From Spirometra erinaceieuropaei (taxonomy: Eukaryota > Platyhelminthes > Cestoda > Diphyllobothriidea > Diphyllobothriidae): DNA of 64,000 nucleotides. Below the pieces are notes generated by a model. It made no database searches. It worked only from the letters and a program-made list of their open reading frames with translations, and was not told the DNA's origin. The stretch covers positions 104,730 to 168,729 of the forward strand of contig CACRXP010000019.1 in the NCBI GenBank assembly GCA_902702965.1, read 5' to 3'. The position numbers were made by a program, and so were the translations under genes. Below, piece by piece: positions 11,539 through 21,640 of this stretch (position 1 is the first letter of the stretch; each line of letters begins with the position of its first letter).

Positions 11539-13354
11539 CCAAACTAGGTAGGAATGGGAATAATTCTCGTATGGTTCTGCCCGTTTAGATTCCGCCAACG
11601 TGAAAGCAGTGTTTAGGTTCTTTCGGTGGTTTTGATTCCCGTTTAAGTCTAATAAACGAAAATTTAAAAAAGTGTGTACGAATATATCGCATAATCGTTA
11701 TAAAATTAACATTTTTACTAAGCATGGTGGGGGAATATTAAGGTAAGGTCTTTCATACTTCCGCGCCAACCTCTATCGAGTTTAGGGTATAACCCAATCT
11801 TTATTTTGTTGACGTCAGATGTGAACTTTGTGCTGCGCAGTTTTGATACGAAAGGTAATGAAAGCTATAATTACTATAACTGTCCCAATAAGGAAGCCAT
11901 CTACCTATAATTCTATCAAAAGCAGTTTACAAGAAGACAGTTGTTTAAATATATAACTCATGAAGACCTCTAAGTGCTCTTATAATGACGGACATTATAC
12001 AATAGGTAGTAATAACTAAATTCAGCTGAATTATTTTAGACGGACGCGCCTTTCTTAAAGTGAGCAAGGCAAGGGCCTGAAAACAGAAGTTAAAATATCA
12101 AGTTCAAGGCTTTTGCATGCACTTCATGGCTACAAGATCCTAAGATTGTCTCCCCAACTCTTGCCATAAGGTCCTGCAGAAAATCCTTTTTTCAGACAGA
12201 ATCTGTCCTCATGCCCTTTTTTCAAGAAAATTTATTAAAATTGCAGTTGATTTTGCCCGGCGCGTGGGTGGTCCTATGTGAAAATAAAAATTTTCTGATG
12301 ACATCTGTAAATCTGCGAGTGTTCTTCTTGCGACAAACGCGAAGTTGGACAACGCACTGCTTAGCGACTAGGAAATTTATCCTGGAATTTGCAGAAACTT
12401 TGATAGGGCAAAACAGAAATGGGCGCTTTATTGCTAACTGTGCTAGCAGATAATATTTCACCTTCAAGAATCTGCACTTTATAGATGAATGAAAATATTT
12501 GCCTTACAGCACTAATCATGCAGCCTGCCTAACCCAACACACGCCGTAATTTTGCGGAGGATTTTATAAATTAACCCTGATGGAGCTAGACTCCAGTGTA
12601 AGATCAAGGATAACTTTTAACTAAATCGCAAATCCTGTTTTAGGCATGAAAATGGACGTTATAGAAATATGAGGCAGTCGACTTCCCACCAGTAATTTCA
12701 ACCTTTTAATGATCAAGGGAGAAGCACCTAGTACTTAGAATAGCGCATCCACTTCAGTTAAATGCCAAAGCAAGAGCTCAACTTACTAATCTGAATTCTT
12801 CACTCGCTTTGTAGAAAGTTGGAGCATATTCGGGTTATAGCGTTTGAGAGGCATTTTGATTGACGCAACACAATCCCGTCTATCTGGAGTACGGTATGTA
12901 GCCTCAGTCATTGTGAATGACGTCTAGATAAGGGCCGTGAGAATCGCCCAACTACACATCGAGCTGCGGTTAATAGCTAGGGAACTGAAGGTTGGTGGCC
13001 GAATTAGAAGTAATGATTTAACAAGTTAGGCAGCATGCCTGACTCCCGTGCAGAAAAAGATTACTGGTCGATTCATGGAAAAACGCTTGCGAGATTGTTA
13101 TTAGTTTTCCGAGGGTCTCTACAAATAGCAGGGTTTCAACTCCCATTTGCCTATTTGTATGTTTTTGAACTGTAGGAGGTGTTCATTCGGAGGATATGTT
13201 GGTTGGCAAAACATTCGTCAGCAATTTTAAAATTGATTCTTTTATCAACACATGGCGGCTGGGGTGAGCTGTGAATCGGTATGCTATTCTTCTACAAAAT
13301 AAATCTCTTTATTTTATTAAAGTTTCAGTTAACAAGCATTTATGTGGTCTTTCT
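11539..13354. other. No recognisable gene or repeat
   Basis: AT-rich. Open frames of about 80 codons overlap on both strands at 12211-12467 without motifs. I see no repeat shared with the rest of the window. Confidence 0.45.
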
Positions 13355-14100
13355 CTAAAAAATAGTATTAACGCTAACGGGTAATAGTTTTTCTTCCCCT
13401 ACCTGTAAGTTACAGGTGGTGGAGAGATCCACCACCAAGGGACAATGTAATCCTTTGGATTTATGATAAGATGCATCGTTATCAACTAAGTTTTCAAAAC
13501 TCGATCGGAAAAAGCAAGTGATCATTAAAAGGACCATCACAAATTGGTCCTTCAGTGCATCGAATATATGATGAGATGCTTCGTATTTGATTCTAGGTTT
13601 TCGACCTTGCACAGATAAATAAACGGACCGGTAGCTCGATAGTTGATTAAAAAATACTCACCTCGCACCGCAGAAAAAGCCAAAAGTTGACGAGTATCAG
13701 CGAGCAGGTTTGCCCTAGAGATTAGTATTAACGCCAGCGTGCAATATTTGATCTTCACACATTTGTACTTTGCAGACATATTTAGATAGCTAATCTACAG
13801 ACAATCCCAGAGAAACCCACCAAAAAGCGACAATTTAGTCCTATACATTTATGCTAAGATGCTTCATGTTTAGCAAGTGAACGCATTGCTATCCAAAATC
13901 TTTGAATGCATAGTGAGATGGTTCGTATTTAGCTTGAATTCTAGAGTTGCATAAGTTGCTAAAGAGACAGGCAGCACATGAGTATCTTGGGACATACTTT
14001 TATTTTGTACTGAAAGTAAGATCGCAGGATCGAACTGATGCATAGCAATTATAGCGAAGACGTTTGCGAACAAAAGGGTAAAGGACTCATTAATTTGTAA
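13355..14100. repeat. Diverged tandem pair, unit about 350-390 bp
   Basis: Recurring phrases: TAGTATTAACGC near 13363 and 13723; gacaat..a.tcct...atttatg.taagatgc near 13441 and 13829; tgaatgcat/gtgcatcg with gatg.ttcgtattt near 13555 and 13905. Spacing varies between about 350 and 390 bp because of indels. No open frame spans a unit. The repeat is not obviously related to the 0.7-2.3 kb satellite. Confidence 0.55.
13401..13436. repeat. Two overlapping perfect hairpins
   Basis: ACCTGTAA-G-TTACAGGT (13401-13417) is a perfect inverted repeat. Overlapping it, GGTGGTGGA (13415-13423) pairs with TCCACCACC (13428-13436) around a GAGA tetraloop of the GNRA class. The two stems share bases and so exclude each other. 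No gene context gives them a function. Confidence 0.6.
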
Positions 14101-15889
14101 CATAAACCGTTAATGCTTGTCCAACAAGTGAGTATACGGGAAAAGAGTTTACTCTTTGTCTGACCTTTGACAATGAGGCCGAAGTCTATTATTCATCTGC
14201 AAAACGCTATAAAAATGCCCTTATAATGAAAACGACTGTTGGTGGACATCCGTCATGGGGTCAAGTATGTATTCACAGCATTTCCGTTTGTTGAAGAGTA
14301 TTTTCTGCAAAGATTAGATCTTATATTTGCACTAACAATGACTACAGCCTAAATTGGCATCCATAAAATCTAAAAAGTTACCACATGCATGAAAGCTTTC
14401 AAAACTATCCCTGCTTTAAAGGTCTTGACAATAGACAACTCCAAATCTTCTGGCAATCACCTGGGACGACTGAGCGTTGCAGAACATTAACTGATGTCCT
14501 GAGTTGAAACTGAGATCTTACTAACTTTTTCGACGATACACAGCGCAGGAATTACGCCAAAAAGTGATCTGGACACAGAAACCTCTGCGCTGATGAATGC
14601 TGTTGCAAAGTGCATCCCCGTCTTTGCTATTTGTGACGGTCTAAATATCCATTTATTTGCCGTTAAGTGGGTGTGGATCAGTGAATTTGTGTTGACTTCA
14701 AAGTTACCAGAGGCGTAAATTTGCTTATACCCCTTGATTTGCTCCACATACTGTAAATTTATACAATGCAGTCCTAACTGGCTTGCGCGAGTGCTATAGG
14801 TGGATTTATGTAAGCGAGTGTCGACCGATTGTTTACTTATGTCGTTTTAACTATAGCCCTGTTTGCATAACCGCACATCATGGGCTTTGAAAAACATGGT
14901 CTCTCCGTTTTTACGGAACATTTTTATTCTATGCTACCTGAAGTTCCATAATTTTATCCAGTGCTTTGGCCACTTTTCTTGAGCAAACTTTTATTTAACT
15001 GGCATATTTCATGACTTGCATCACACTCTAGAATCATATAATATAACCGCATTCGTTTGATCCAGACTTTTTGGAGATTTAAAAGGAATCCGTTATTTGG
15101 TCTTGGTTGAAGACTAGCAAAAATGTCAATTTTGTGAAGTACATTATGTAAAGTGCAGTCAGTGCACAAGATAAGTACATTTTTGCACAGACATTGTTAA
15201 ATTTATTTAGTAGATTCAGGGATGAGTTGCTAAATTTTGTGATTATTAAACGGACAGTTTGTTTTAAGCCAATTTCATTTTGCTGTCTTGATATTGTTTA
15301 ACTTATTACACAAAGTAGTCTGTGGGCGAGTCAAAAAAGGGTTATTCGACTTTTTTGACCTTGTACTAATAACCCTTCATCCTAAAAGTAATGTAGTCAC
15401 GTACCTATTCACATGTTTAAATGTTTACCTCCAGTACTTGTCAATAAACTTTCAGACGGCAGTTGTTTGTATGGGTTAGCGCTTTACTAAGCCTCTATTT
15501 ATGCCGTAAGAGAAACCACGCTTTGCTTAGACAGACATTTGCGAAAAGTCAACAGTGTCACATGATAAATTTCTATTGCCTACTTAACACCGACAAGGAG
15601 ACACAGCTCGCCTTTCATTTACTTTTAGAGTGTTTGCCATTTGCCCCACATCTATCACTGCCACTTAAGCTTCTTTCTCTCAATCACTGCTTACTAATTT
15701 TTAAGAATGCCTGCGACTACTGAAAACTGCATTTTGACTGTGACCATGAAAACCGCCTTCGCCAAAACGGCAGTTTTAATTTGGAGTTTTAAACACCTTC
15801 AGGATACCATTTCTTGAACCTACGAAAGAGTTTGGACAGTTTCATTGTCAGATTACGGGGAGGGGGATGTAGATATAAAAAAATAAAAG
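14101..15889. other. No recognisable gene or repeat
   Basis: AT-rich, with short open frames only (for example 14487-14747 minus and 15463-15723 plus) that lack recognisable motifs. Confidence 0.45.
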
Positions 15890-16480
15890 TCGTCGTTGGA
15901 CTGTCGCTGTCTGGCCGGCCGTGACCTCACGGTACCGGGGCCGCATGGACGTAGCCCGACAGGTGTATAGCGATAGCTCTGACGACGCTATGATCGGAGT
16001 TCCGGGCAATTGCCCATATATATGAAGCCGAATTTGCGTATATTCTTCATCGTGTGTATAAAGACTTGGGACAGGGAGGCATCTCTCAGAACAACTCACT
16101 TATACCTACATATTCGTAAACTGAGCCACGTCGCGGTTTGGCCTGCGTAATGGCAAAGACAGTCCTGACACGGAATCCTATAAACCACACCAAACTTCTC
16201 TGTGTGCTCCCCTGTCACTCTGTCTACGTAAGCCAAGGACATACGGTAGCTTGAGAGGCATCCAAGTCAAACCCTGCCGTTTTACGTTTTGCAGTGTGTG
16301 GTATAGTCCTTACCCAACTGGTAGGCTGAAAGCGTTGGTGACCCATCCTAGCCACCGTATATGGAAAGAACGTCTGGTGACTTTATCTGCGTAGCCGTTC
16401 CTTGCTAACTGACTCAGTGAATGCCGTTGAGGCAGCATTTTGTCCTTGGTAGAAGGCTCAAACTCAACCGCGTTAATGCA
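15890..16480 (-). pseudogene. PLE GIY-YIG fragment, probably PLE-B-like
   Basis: The minus strand gives EKFGVVYRIPCQDC then HYAGQTATW (16190 down to about 16110): VVY and YAG stand for GIY and YIG, with a cysteine pair between them as in other PLEs. Further down come DASLSQVFIHTMKN and KFGFI, matching the DPKSEVATHAAQMGH segment of PLE-B. Upstream, near 16430-16380, ARNGYADKVTRRS resembles the NGYP..F..R motif before the endonuclease. Several stops and frame changes break it. I see no hammerhead or terminal segment next to it. Assignment to PLE is fairly sure from VVYRIPCQDC; assignment to a family is not. Confidence 0.6.
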
Positions 16481-17222
16481 TGATCCTATAGTGCGTGAGA
16501 ATGTGGATTGTGTTACCCCGTCGTCGTAGGTTAACTACTAGGTCTTTGTATAACGTCAGCGTCAGTGTAGTTCACCTGTCCAGACTACTCGACCTCCTTT
16601 CGGGGCTGAATGTCGGAAAGATGTTTCAAAGTATTCCCTAGAAGCCGGAGGTTTGCTCATTGGAATCATAATAAATCAGCAATCTACTTTCCTGCCCCTA
16701 AACACGGTTTTGCAATGTGTTACAGCGATCTCTTCGAGCTCTTGTAGGGCAATTTCTGCAAGTAGATTGGAAACCGGAAAATCTTTCGACGTTTCTTTTT
16801 TATTTTTGTGTCTTCTGCTATTAATAGCGAAAAATATTCGATGACATAATGCAAACGTTTTTCCTAAATGCTCAGTTCGTACAGGTCTTCTCATTTTGTC
16901 GAAGTTAATTTAAATCTCTTCACACAGGACACACCGCAGCAGGCCCATTGCGATAGATGTGAATTCCACGATCACATTGAGCGACATTGTGATGTGATTC
17001 GGTTTGACAGTTTTCCTTCGACTGTCGTTAGCGAATATTGACGTCGAACTACTGGAGGTTCTTGAGCATTTTTGTCAAGGCCACTCGCCTTCCCAAACAG
17101 CGGGCCTAGATGCACTGAGTGAATTTGTATTCTGGCAGACTGCGCCATGTGCACCCGCGTACATCTAGATGGCCAGAAATTGAACATGCCACCTGCATAG
17201 TTATGCGACACAACTCGCTTGC
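16481..17222. other. No recognisable feature
   Basis: Spacer between two PLE fragments. Open frames at 16653-16894 overlap on both strands and show no motif. Confidence 0.45.
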
Positions 17223-17296
17223 CAATATAAACGAAAAGACGAGTCCCAGGAATCGATCGTGAAGAGGAATACACGATCGCAGAGGCAAGGGCTTTA

Positions 17297-17340
17297 TTCG
17301 CCAGAACTTTTGGATTCCTGCTCTAAGCAATCATCAGTGA
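17297..17340 (-). ncRNA. Degenerate PLE-A hammerhead
   Basis: Minus strand: CTGATGA, TTGCTTAGAGCAGGAATCC, then AAAAG and TTCTGGC. The CTGATGA box is intact, but GAAA is AAAA, and both GTC and stem I are altered. Probably inactive. Confidence 0.6.
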
Positions 17341-18028
17341 AGAAAGCAGATACGGGTGGTTCATGTACAAGGGTCTGCAGTATTTATAGGATGCAGTAGC
17401 CATGCTACCGCATACCTATGAATATTCACGGCTTCCCCCCATTAATCAGAGATCATTGCACGTGGTGTGATGACTTTTTGATGGCTGACATTTGCGTCGT
17501 TAATTCCTGCAAGCTCATCACGTGCGTTGGATGTTGGTGTGATGATTGCTCGACCATCTGACCCACCTACCCTGGCGTTTGGAACAGTGTCCCCCTATGT
17601 GCTCCCCGTGTAGCTTATTACATCGCATAGGTGAAGTCTCAGCACCGAGTATAGAAGTCGAAGGTCGTTGCATTTGTTAATGAACTGGGGGCCAGTGAAC
17701 CATGACTCAAGCAGCTGCCGGCCCACGCGGTTGTCACCTCTAGCGAGAATTTTGATCTACTATAAATACTGCAGTCCCTTGTGCAGGATCCCGAAACGAC
17801 GGTCGCTGCGTCAGATGGTCGAGCAATCATCACACCAACATCCAACGCACGTGATGAGATTGCAGCAATTAACGACGAAAATGTCGGCCATCAAACAATC
17901 CTCACACCACGTGCAACAAGCCCTGATGAATGTCGGAACCGTGAATATTCATAGGTATCCGGTAGCATGGCGACTGCATCCTATAATTACTTTAACCGTT
18001 TGTGTATGAACGACCCGCATCTGATTTT

Positions 18029-18070
18029 GTCTCCGATGATGGCTTCGAGCGGGAATTCGAAACGTCAGGC
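18029..18070 (+). ncRNA. PLE-A hammerhead, near-canonical
   Basis: Plus strand: GTCT (18029-18032), CCGATGA (one change from CTGATGA), stem II GGCTTC/GAATTC (18041-18046 with 18053-18058, one mismatch), GAAAC (18059-18063), cleavage triplet GTC (18064-18066) and AGGC (18067-18070). Stem I GTCT/AGGC pairs over 4 bp with one wobble. Stem III is the palindrome ACGT. Confidence 0.65.
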
Positions 18071-18349
18071 TAATAAAGTCCTTGTCCCAGACATCGTGTC
18101 TCGCTCCTCACGATCGTTTCCTGGGACTCGTCTTGTCGCTTCTATTGGGAAAATGGCATTAATCTAGAAAGTAAGTTCAGACGGGTTGCATATCGCTCCA
18201 GTTGTGGAAACAGACGCAAAAGGTGGCCTCACAATATTTTACATCTTCTTTACCTAAGGCTCCGCCTTTTTTGCAGACTACTGTTAATTAAATTGATGAG
18301 GAAATTTGGTTTCTGCACAATCGGTCGCACTACTTACATCAGATAGTCA

Positions 18350-18690
18350 CTCGTGATGAATAATATTCCACCCTGTCTCGTTTACTTTACCAGGAGATTC
18401 CGTAAATTGCGAAGGCTGTACCGTTGCTACGTGCTTTTTCCAGAGCAGACAGCCGTTCACGGGGTTGTCACCTCTAGCACGAATTTTGGTATCGCCGAAT
18501 TTGGATTTGTGGCCATATCTCATCGAATGAGCCGCAGCCTGATAGCTGGCGTCATTTCTCCTCATGGCTGCAGCGTGCTTGGCCATTCGCGTTCGGATCT
18601 GTCTTCCAGTTTCTCCGACGTAGTTGCTTTGTCCGCAACTGCACCAGACAACACGCTTGGTCACAAAGACCCTTGGGCCGGCTCCCACAC
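18350..18690 (-). pseudogene. PLE-A GIY-YIG fragment
   Basis: The minus strand reads RVVWCSCGQSNYVGETGRQ, then RTRMAKHAAAMRRNDAS and AAHSMRYGHKSKFGDTKI, matching residues 205-265 of the 47756-48877 protein. The first tyrosine of VVY is lost and replaced by W. The segment overlaps, by about 30 bp of similar sequence (18457-18490), the end of the left arm at 17725-17757. This may be the upstream continuation of copy 2, cut by the plus-sense copy. No RT part is seen. Confidence 0.8.
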
Positions 18691-18739
18691 ACCACTGTCA
18701 CGCCCCTCCTATCCATCGAATGCAAGACTCTGCACCGTA

Positions 18740-19110
18740 AGCGCACGCCCAGATCTCACCATTGGCCGTTTTCGCCGGAGACTGCAAATGAGAGTTCTGA
18801 GCAGCAGAAACGCCCTCCTTCCAGCATCTTCTAACTCCTTCTTCTACTCGCGTCTCGTTCAGATGACTGCGGCACCTCTCAGTATGAGCCACCACTCCAG
18901 CCTCTACATGACCTCTGGAAGAAAATTCGGTGCCCGTGACATCAAGCCCTCTAAGTGGAAAAAATGAGTGTCGCCCACGACATCAGTTGACTGATGGAGC
19001 ATAGCCTGACCAGTCCTCTTTAAGGTGGCTTCGTCTGTCACAACTGTTTGCGCCTTGGTTGTATCCAAAGCTCGGCCAAGTGGCTGATGTGTAAGATCAC
19101 TGACGGGCAT
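18740..19110 (-). repeat. RepX dispersed repeat, diverged copy
   Basis: On the minus strand a GTTGTGACAGACGAAGCCA block near 19045 and a GACACTCATTTTTTCC block near 18970 line up with GTGGTCATTGACAAAGCC and GACAGCCACTTTTTTAGG in the 23740-24190 copy. Translations share GD(T/S)HFF(H/R)L. The match is weaker than between the other two copies. Confidence 0.4.
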
Positions 19111-19689
19111 AATTGGCTTGTGAATTTTACGCGGTTCATCTCAGCGGTTGATTTTGCCTTGGAACTATTACATTCCTGCCCATATTATTTCTGTCATTGT
19201 TTCAAATTTTGCCGGCGACTTATTATTGGTCACCATTTTCGCAATCGCCTTTTGTTATTAATTGTGGTAAATCCAGCCGGTTAAGTTGGTTTTTCACAAA
19301 ACTGTCACCATCATAAGGAGTCGATTTGGCGAGTTTGGCATCCGCACGGTTCGGAGCTATTAATTCTTTTTTCCTAAACAGCTTTGTCGACTGCCTAGAG
19401 CGTTATGATTCCAGTTGCCTTGTCTCGGGGTTCAAGCTTTGTTAACTTGTGGTCTAGCTTCATTCAGCCTATTTTTGCTTCGTTTTGTCAGAGCGAAGAG
19501 TGCTCAGCATGTTGGCAGGACGATTTTGGGTATTCCATCATCTTCTTCCCCTCACATACACCTCGACATTCAGGAAACTGCGGATAACAGTAATTGATCG
19601 TAGCTTTCGTCCGCTGTTAAGAAAAACGTAGGGTTGTATACTGGGGCCTTGTACTGCAGGCTCCACGGTGTCAGTTCGTCACGAACGTA

Positions 19690-19776
19690 TTGTTGCAGAA
19701 ACCCTATATACTCGGTTGCTGATGCTTGATGCTGAGCCATTGGCCGGTTATCTTGTCGGTTGCGATCGGGTATATA
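19690..19776 (-). mobile_element. tRNA-Arg-derived element, degenerate copy, part 1
   Basis: The clearest match is CTTGTCGGTTGCGATCGGGTATA (split around 19752-19775) to the leader of the 311-bp element seen in minus orientation (CTTGTCGG, then CGATCGGGAATATA). The tRNA-like part upstream is strongly decayed. The copy is interrupted at 19776 by the foldback element and resumes at 20746. Confidence 0.55.
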
Positions 19777-20743
19777 GAGTAGGTGGGCTAACTCATGAAA
19801 TGTCGGCCGAAATTTCAAAATGCGTTCTCGTTTCGAAAGGGTTACTTAAGTAGGGTTGTAAAACTAATCATCATGCACTATAATTATATATTGATCCAGT
19901 TACCGCTAGTGAACTTATTTCCGACTGCATGTAAGAATTATACCCTGCAAAAATTACTACTTCAGTAGCATGAAATTTTATTATTGATTTTCTATGTCCT
20001 TGAAAATGCAATTCTACTTTATGGAAACGTACAGAAATAGTCTTTTTTACATATTCGGTGGACTATCGCGTCGTCTTTAAATTTTACACAAGAAGAAAGA
20101 GTATACTTCGGTTTTAAAAAAACTTTCCTAATTGCCGAATAATTTTGAACGCGTTCTGGCGTTATACTTGTATTCAGAGTTTCCAAACTATAAGCCGTGT
20201 ATTTTTCCTGTACGAAAAACCACAAAGTTCTCTACTATATTAAGAGGAGACCATATAGGGTTCATAAAAGTAAGCAGTAAATTTGGGCAATATTGTTAGT
20301 TTTACAAGGCACATTAGTAAATGCAGATACATGACGTTTTATGAACGCCCATTTCACGGTACTAGAAATTCTCACAATTAGAAACTTTTTAAAACGAAAT
20401 TATACTCCCTCGGGTATAAAATTAAAAGAAGACGTACCTGTCTACCGAATAAATAAAATAATGGTTATTTTTGGGCATTTGTTTCATGAAATATAATTAA
20501 ACTTTTAAGGACATCGAAAATCAATGATAAAATTTGACGCTAGTTAATTAACAATTTTTTGCCGAGTATAGTTCCTGCATACAGTCGTAAAAAGTGCTTT
20601 CGAAAGAAGGCACCCTGAGGTAACTGGATTTTAGAATTATGGTGAACGGTGATTAATTTTACAACCATACTTTTTAATCTTTTCAACACGAGCAGTTATT
20701 TCGAAATTTCGGCCGACATTTCATCAGTCAGCCCATTTCACTG
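19777..20743. mobile_element. Foldback element, full copy 1, TA target site
   Basis: The left end reads GAGTAGGTGGGCTAACTCATG; the right end is its approximate reverse complement, ending in CACTG. TA dinucleotides flank it at 19775-19776 and 20744-20745. Internal sequence matches 32229-33201 throughout. Most of the 967 bp consists of the two inverted arms, leaving a short centre. No transposase-like frame is present. The TA target and CAGT-type end are consistent with a non-autonomous Tc1/mariner-type element, which is inference. Confidence 0.75.
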
Positions 20744-20745
20744 TA

Positions 20746-20945
20746 CAGTAGTGGAGGGACGTTCACTGATCGTGATACGAGGCGCACTCATCGCGCTTTG
20801 CACCCCGAGGATCAATCCTGAGCCCTGCCAGAAGCTCTACAGTGGCTAGTGGTACATATAGACAGAAAAACATCACCAATGAAGATAAGTGAGACTGCAG
20901 CGGCCATTTCTAGCTTGTTGGCCGTCATAGGCCAGCCACATCAAT
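20746..20945 (-). mobile_element. tRNA-Arg-derived element, degenerate copy, part 2
   Basis: Continues directly from 19776 if the foldback element is removed. In minus orientation it matches the 5' leader and then the 3' module. The 3' module is recognisable from GAGACTGCAGCGGCCATTTCT (in pieces, 20891-20911) and GGCCGTCATAGGCCAGCC (20917-20934), the decayed hammerhead region. CTGACGA has changed, so the ribozyme is dead. Confidence 0.65.
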
Positions 20946-21429
20946 AGTTTTAAACTGCGCGAAGCGATATCCACTGGAAATATACCCGAGCAGGGAAGAA
21001 TATACGTGCCCGCAGTTCTTGGTGCATGCAAGAAGAGCAAAATGCGATCACTGAAGCGGGCCGGCCTGCAGTAATTGAGAGCGAGATCTACTGAAGGCCT
21101 GGCATCCTGAGAGCAATTTCATAGACAGACGCGTTTATAAGAGTTTACCACCAAAGTCGGAGGGAGGACTATAAAGACTATTTCCTATTCGCTCGTCTTT
21201 ATCAGCTAAAGTATACCAAAGCTGGTGTTTGATGGCGTATTGCTGGACACGGGTGACAAATAAGTCAGAAATAGCCACCCAGGTGTTTCAACATTTTTCG
21301 ATAAAAAAACATTAAGTACTAATTTCTGGTCGCCATATAACCGTCTGCGTACAGCAGAGTGACATTTATATTTTACGTTCCAGAATAAGTATAAATCTGC
21401 GAGTGGTAATCGCGTAAAGCACACTGAAA
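20946..21429. other. No recognisable feature
   Basis: Spacer without coding or repeat signal that I can support. Confidence 0.45.
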
Positions 21430-21640
21430 TAAACTGAAAACGCCGGGAATGAAAACCTGAAATATATGCCAGAGAGTACATGAGGAAGGCTGGGGACCCC
21501 ACTGATGAGCCGACCCCCTCGCACCTGCGTCATGCAGCAGACAAGGCACTGGCGAAGCGCCTGTCTGTGTTTATGGCTAGTAACTGTGACGTCAGCATGG
21601 CGAATCATGCAACATGTTTTTTTCTGATATCACCCTCCCG
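21430..21640. repeat. Unclassified dispersed repeat, copy 1
   Basis: Aligns with 53785-53965: shared ACTGATGAG.CGA.C.CCTC near 21500 and 53850, and GGCATGGCGAAT.ATG-type block near 21596 and 53943. The family is unknown. The CTGATGAG phrase has no GAAA partner, so it is not a hammerhead. Confidence 0.45.

Larger units (their letters stand above)
17223..18160. mobile_element. PLE-A copies 2 and 3, head to head
   Basis: 17223-17757 is the 3' part of a minus-sense PLE-A: terminus, degenerate hammerhead, UTR with TATA-like box (17381-17390) and C-terminal coding tail. 17758-18160 is the 3' part of a plus-sense PLE-A: TATA-like box at 17761, coding tail 17815-17950, UTR, hammerhead 18029-18070 and terminus near 18150. 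Both 3' ends point outward, so the pair forms an inverted repeat with arms of roughly 400 bp. The plus-sense part begins in UTR sequence, carries an internal deletion joining a stem II remnant to the coding tail, and then repeats its UTR. Confidence 0.8.

Noticed and set aside
21495..21525. CTGATGAG as a hammerhead core
   Set aside because: No GAAA box or complementary stems at the right spacing here or in the partner copy at 53848.
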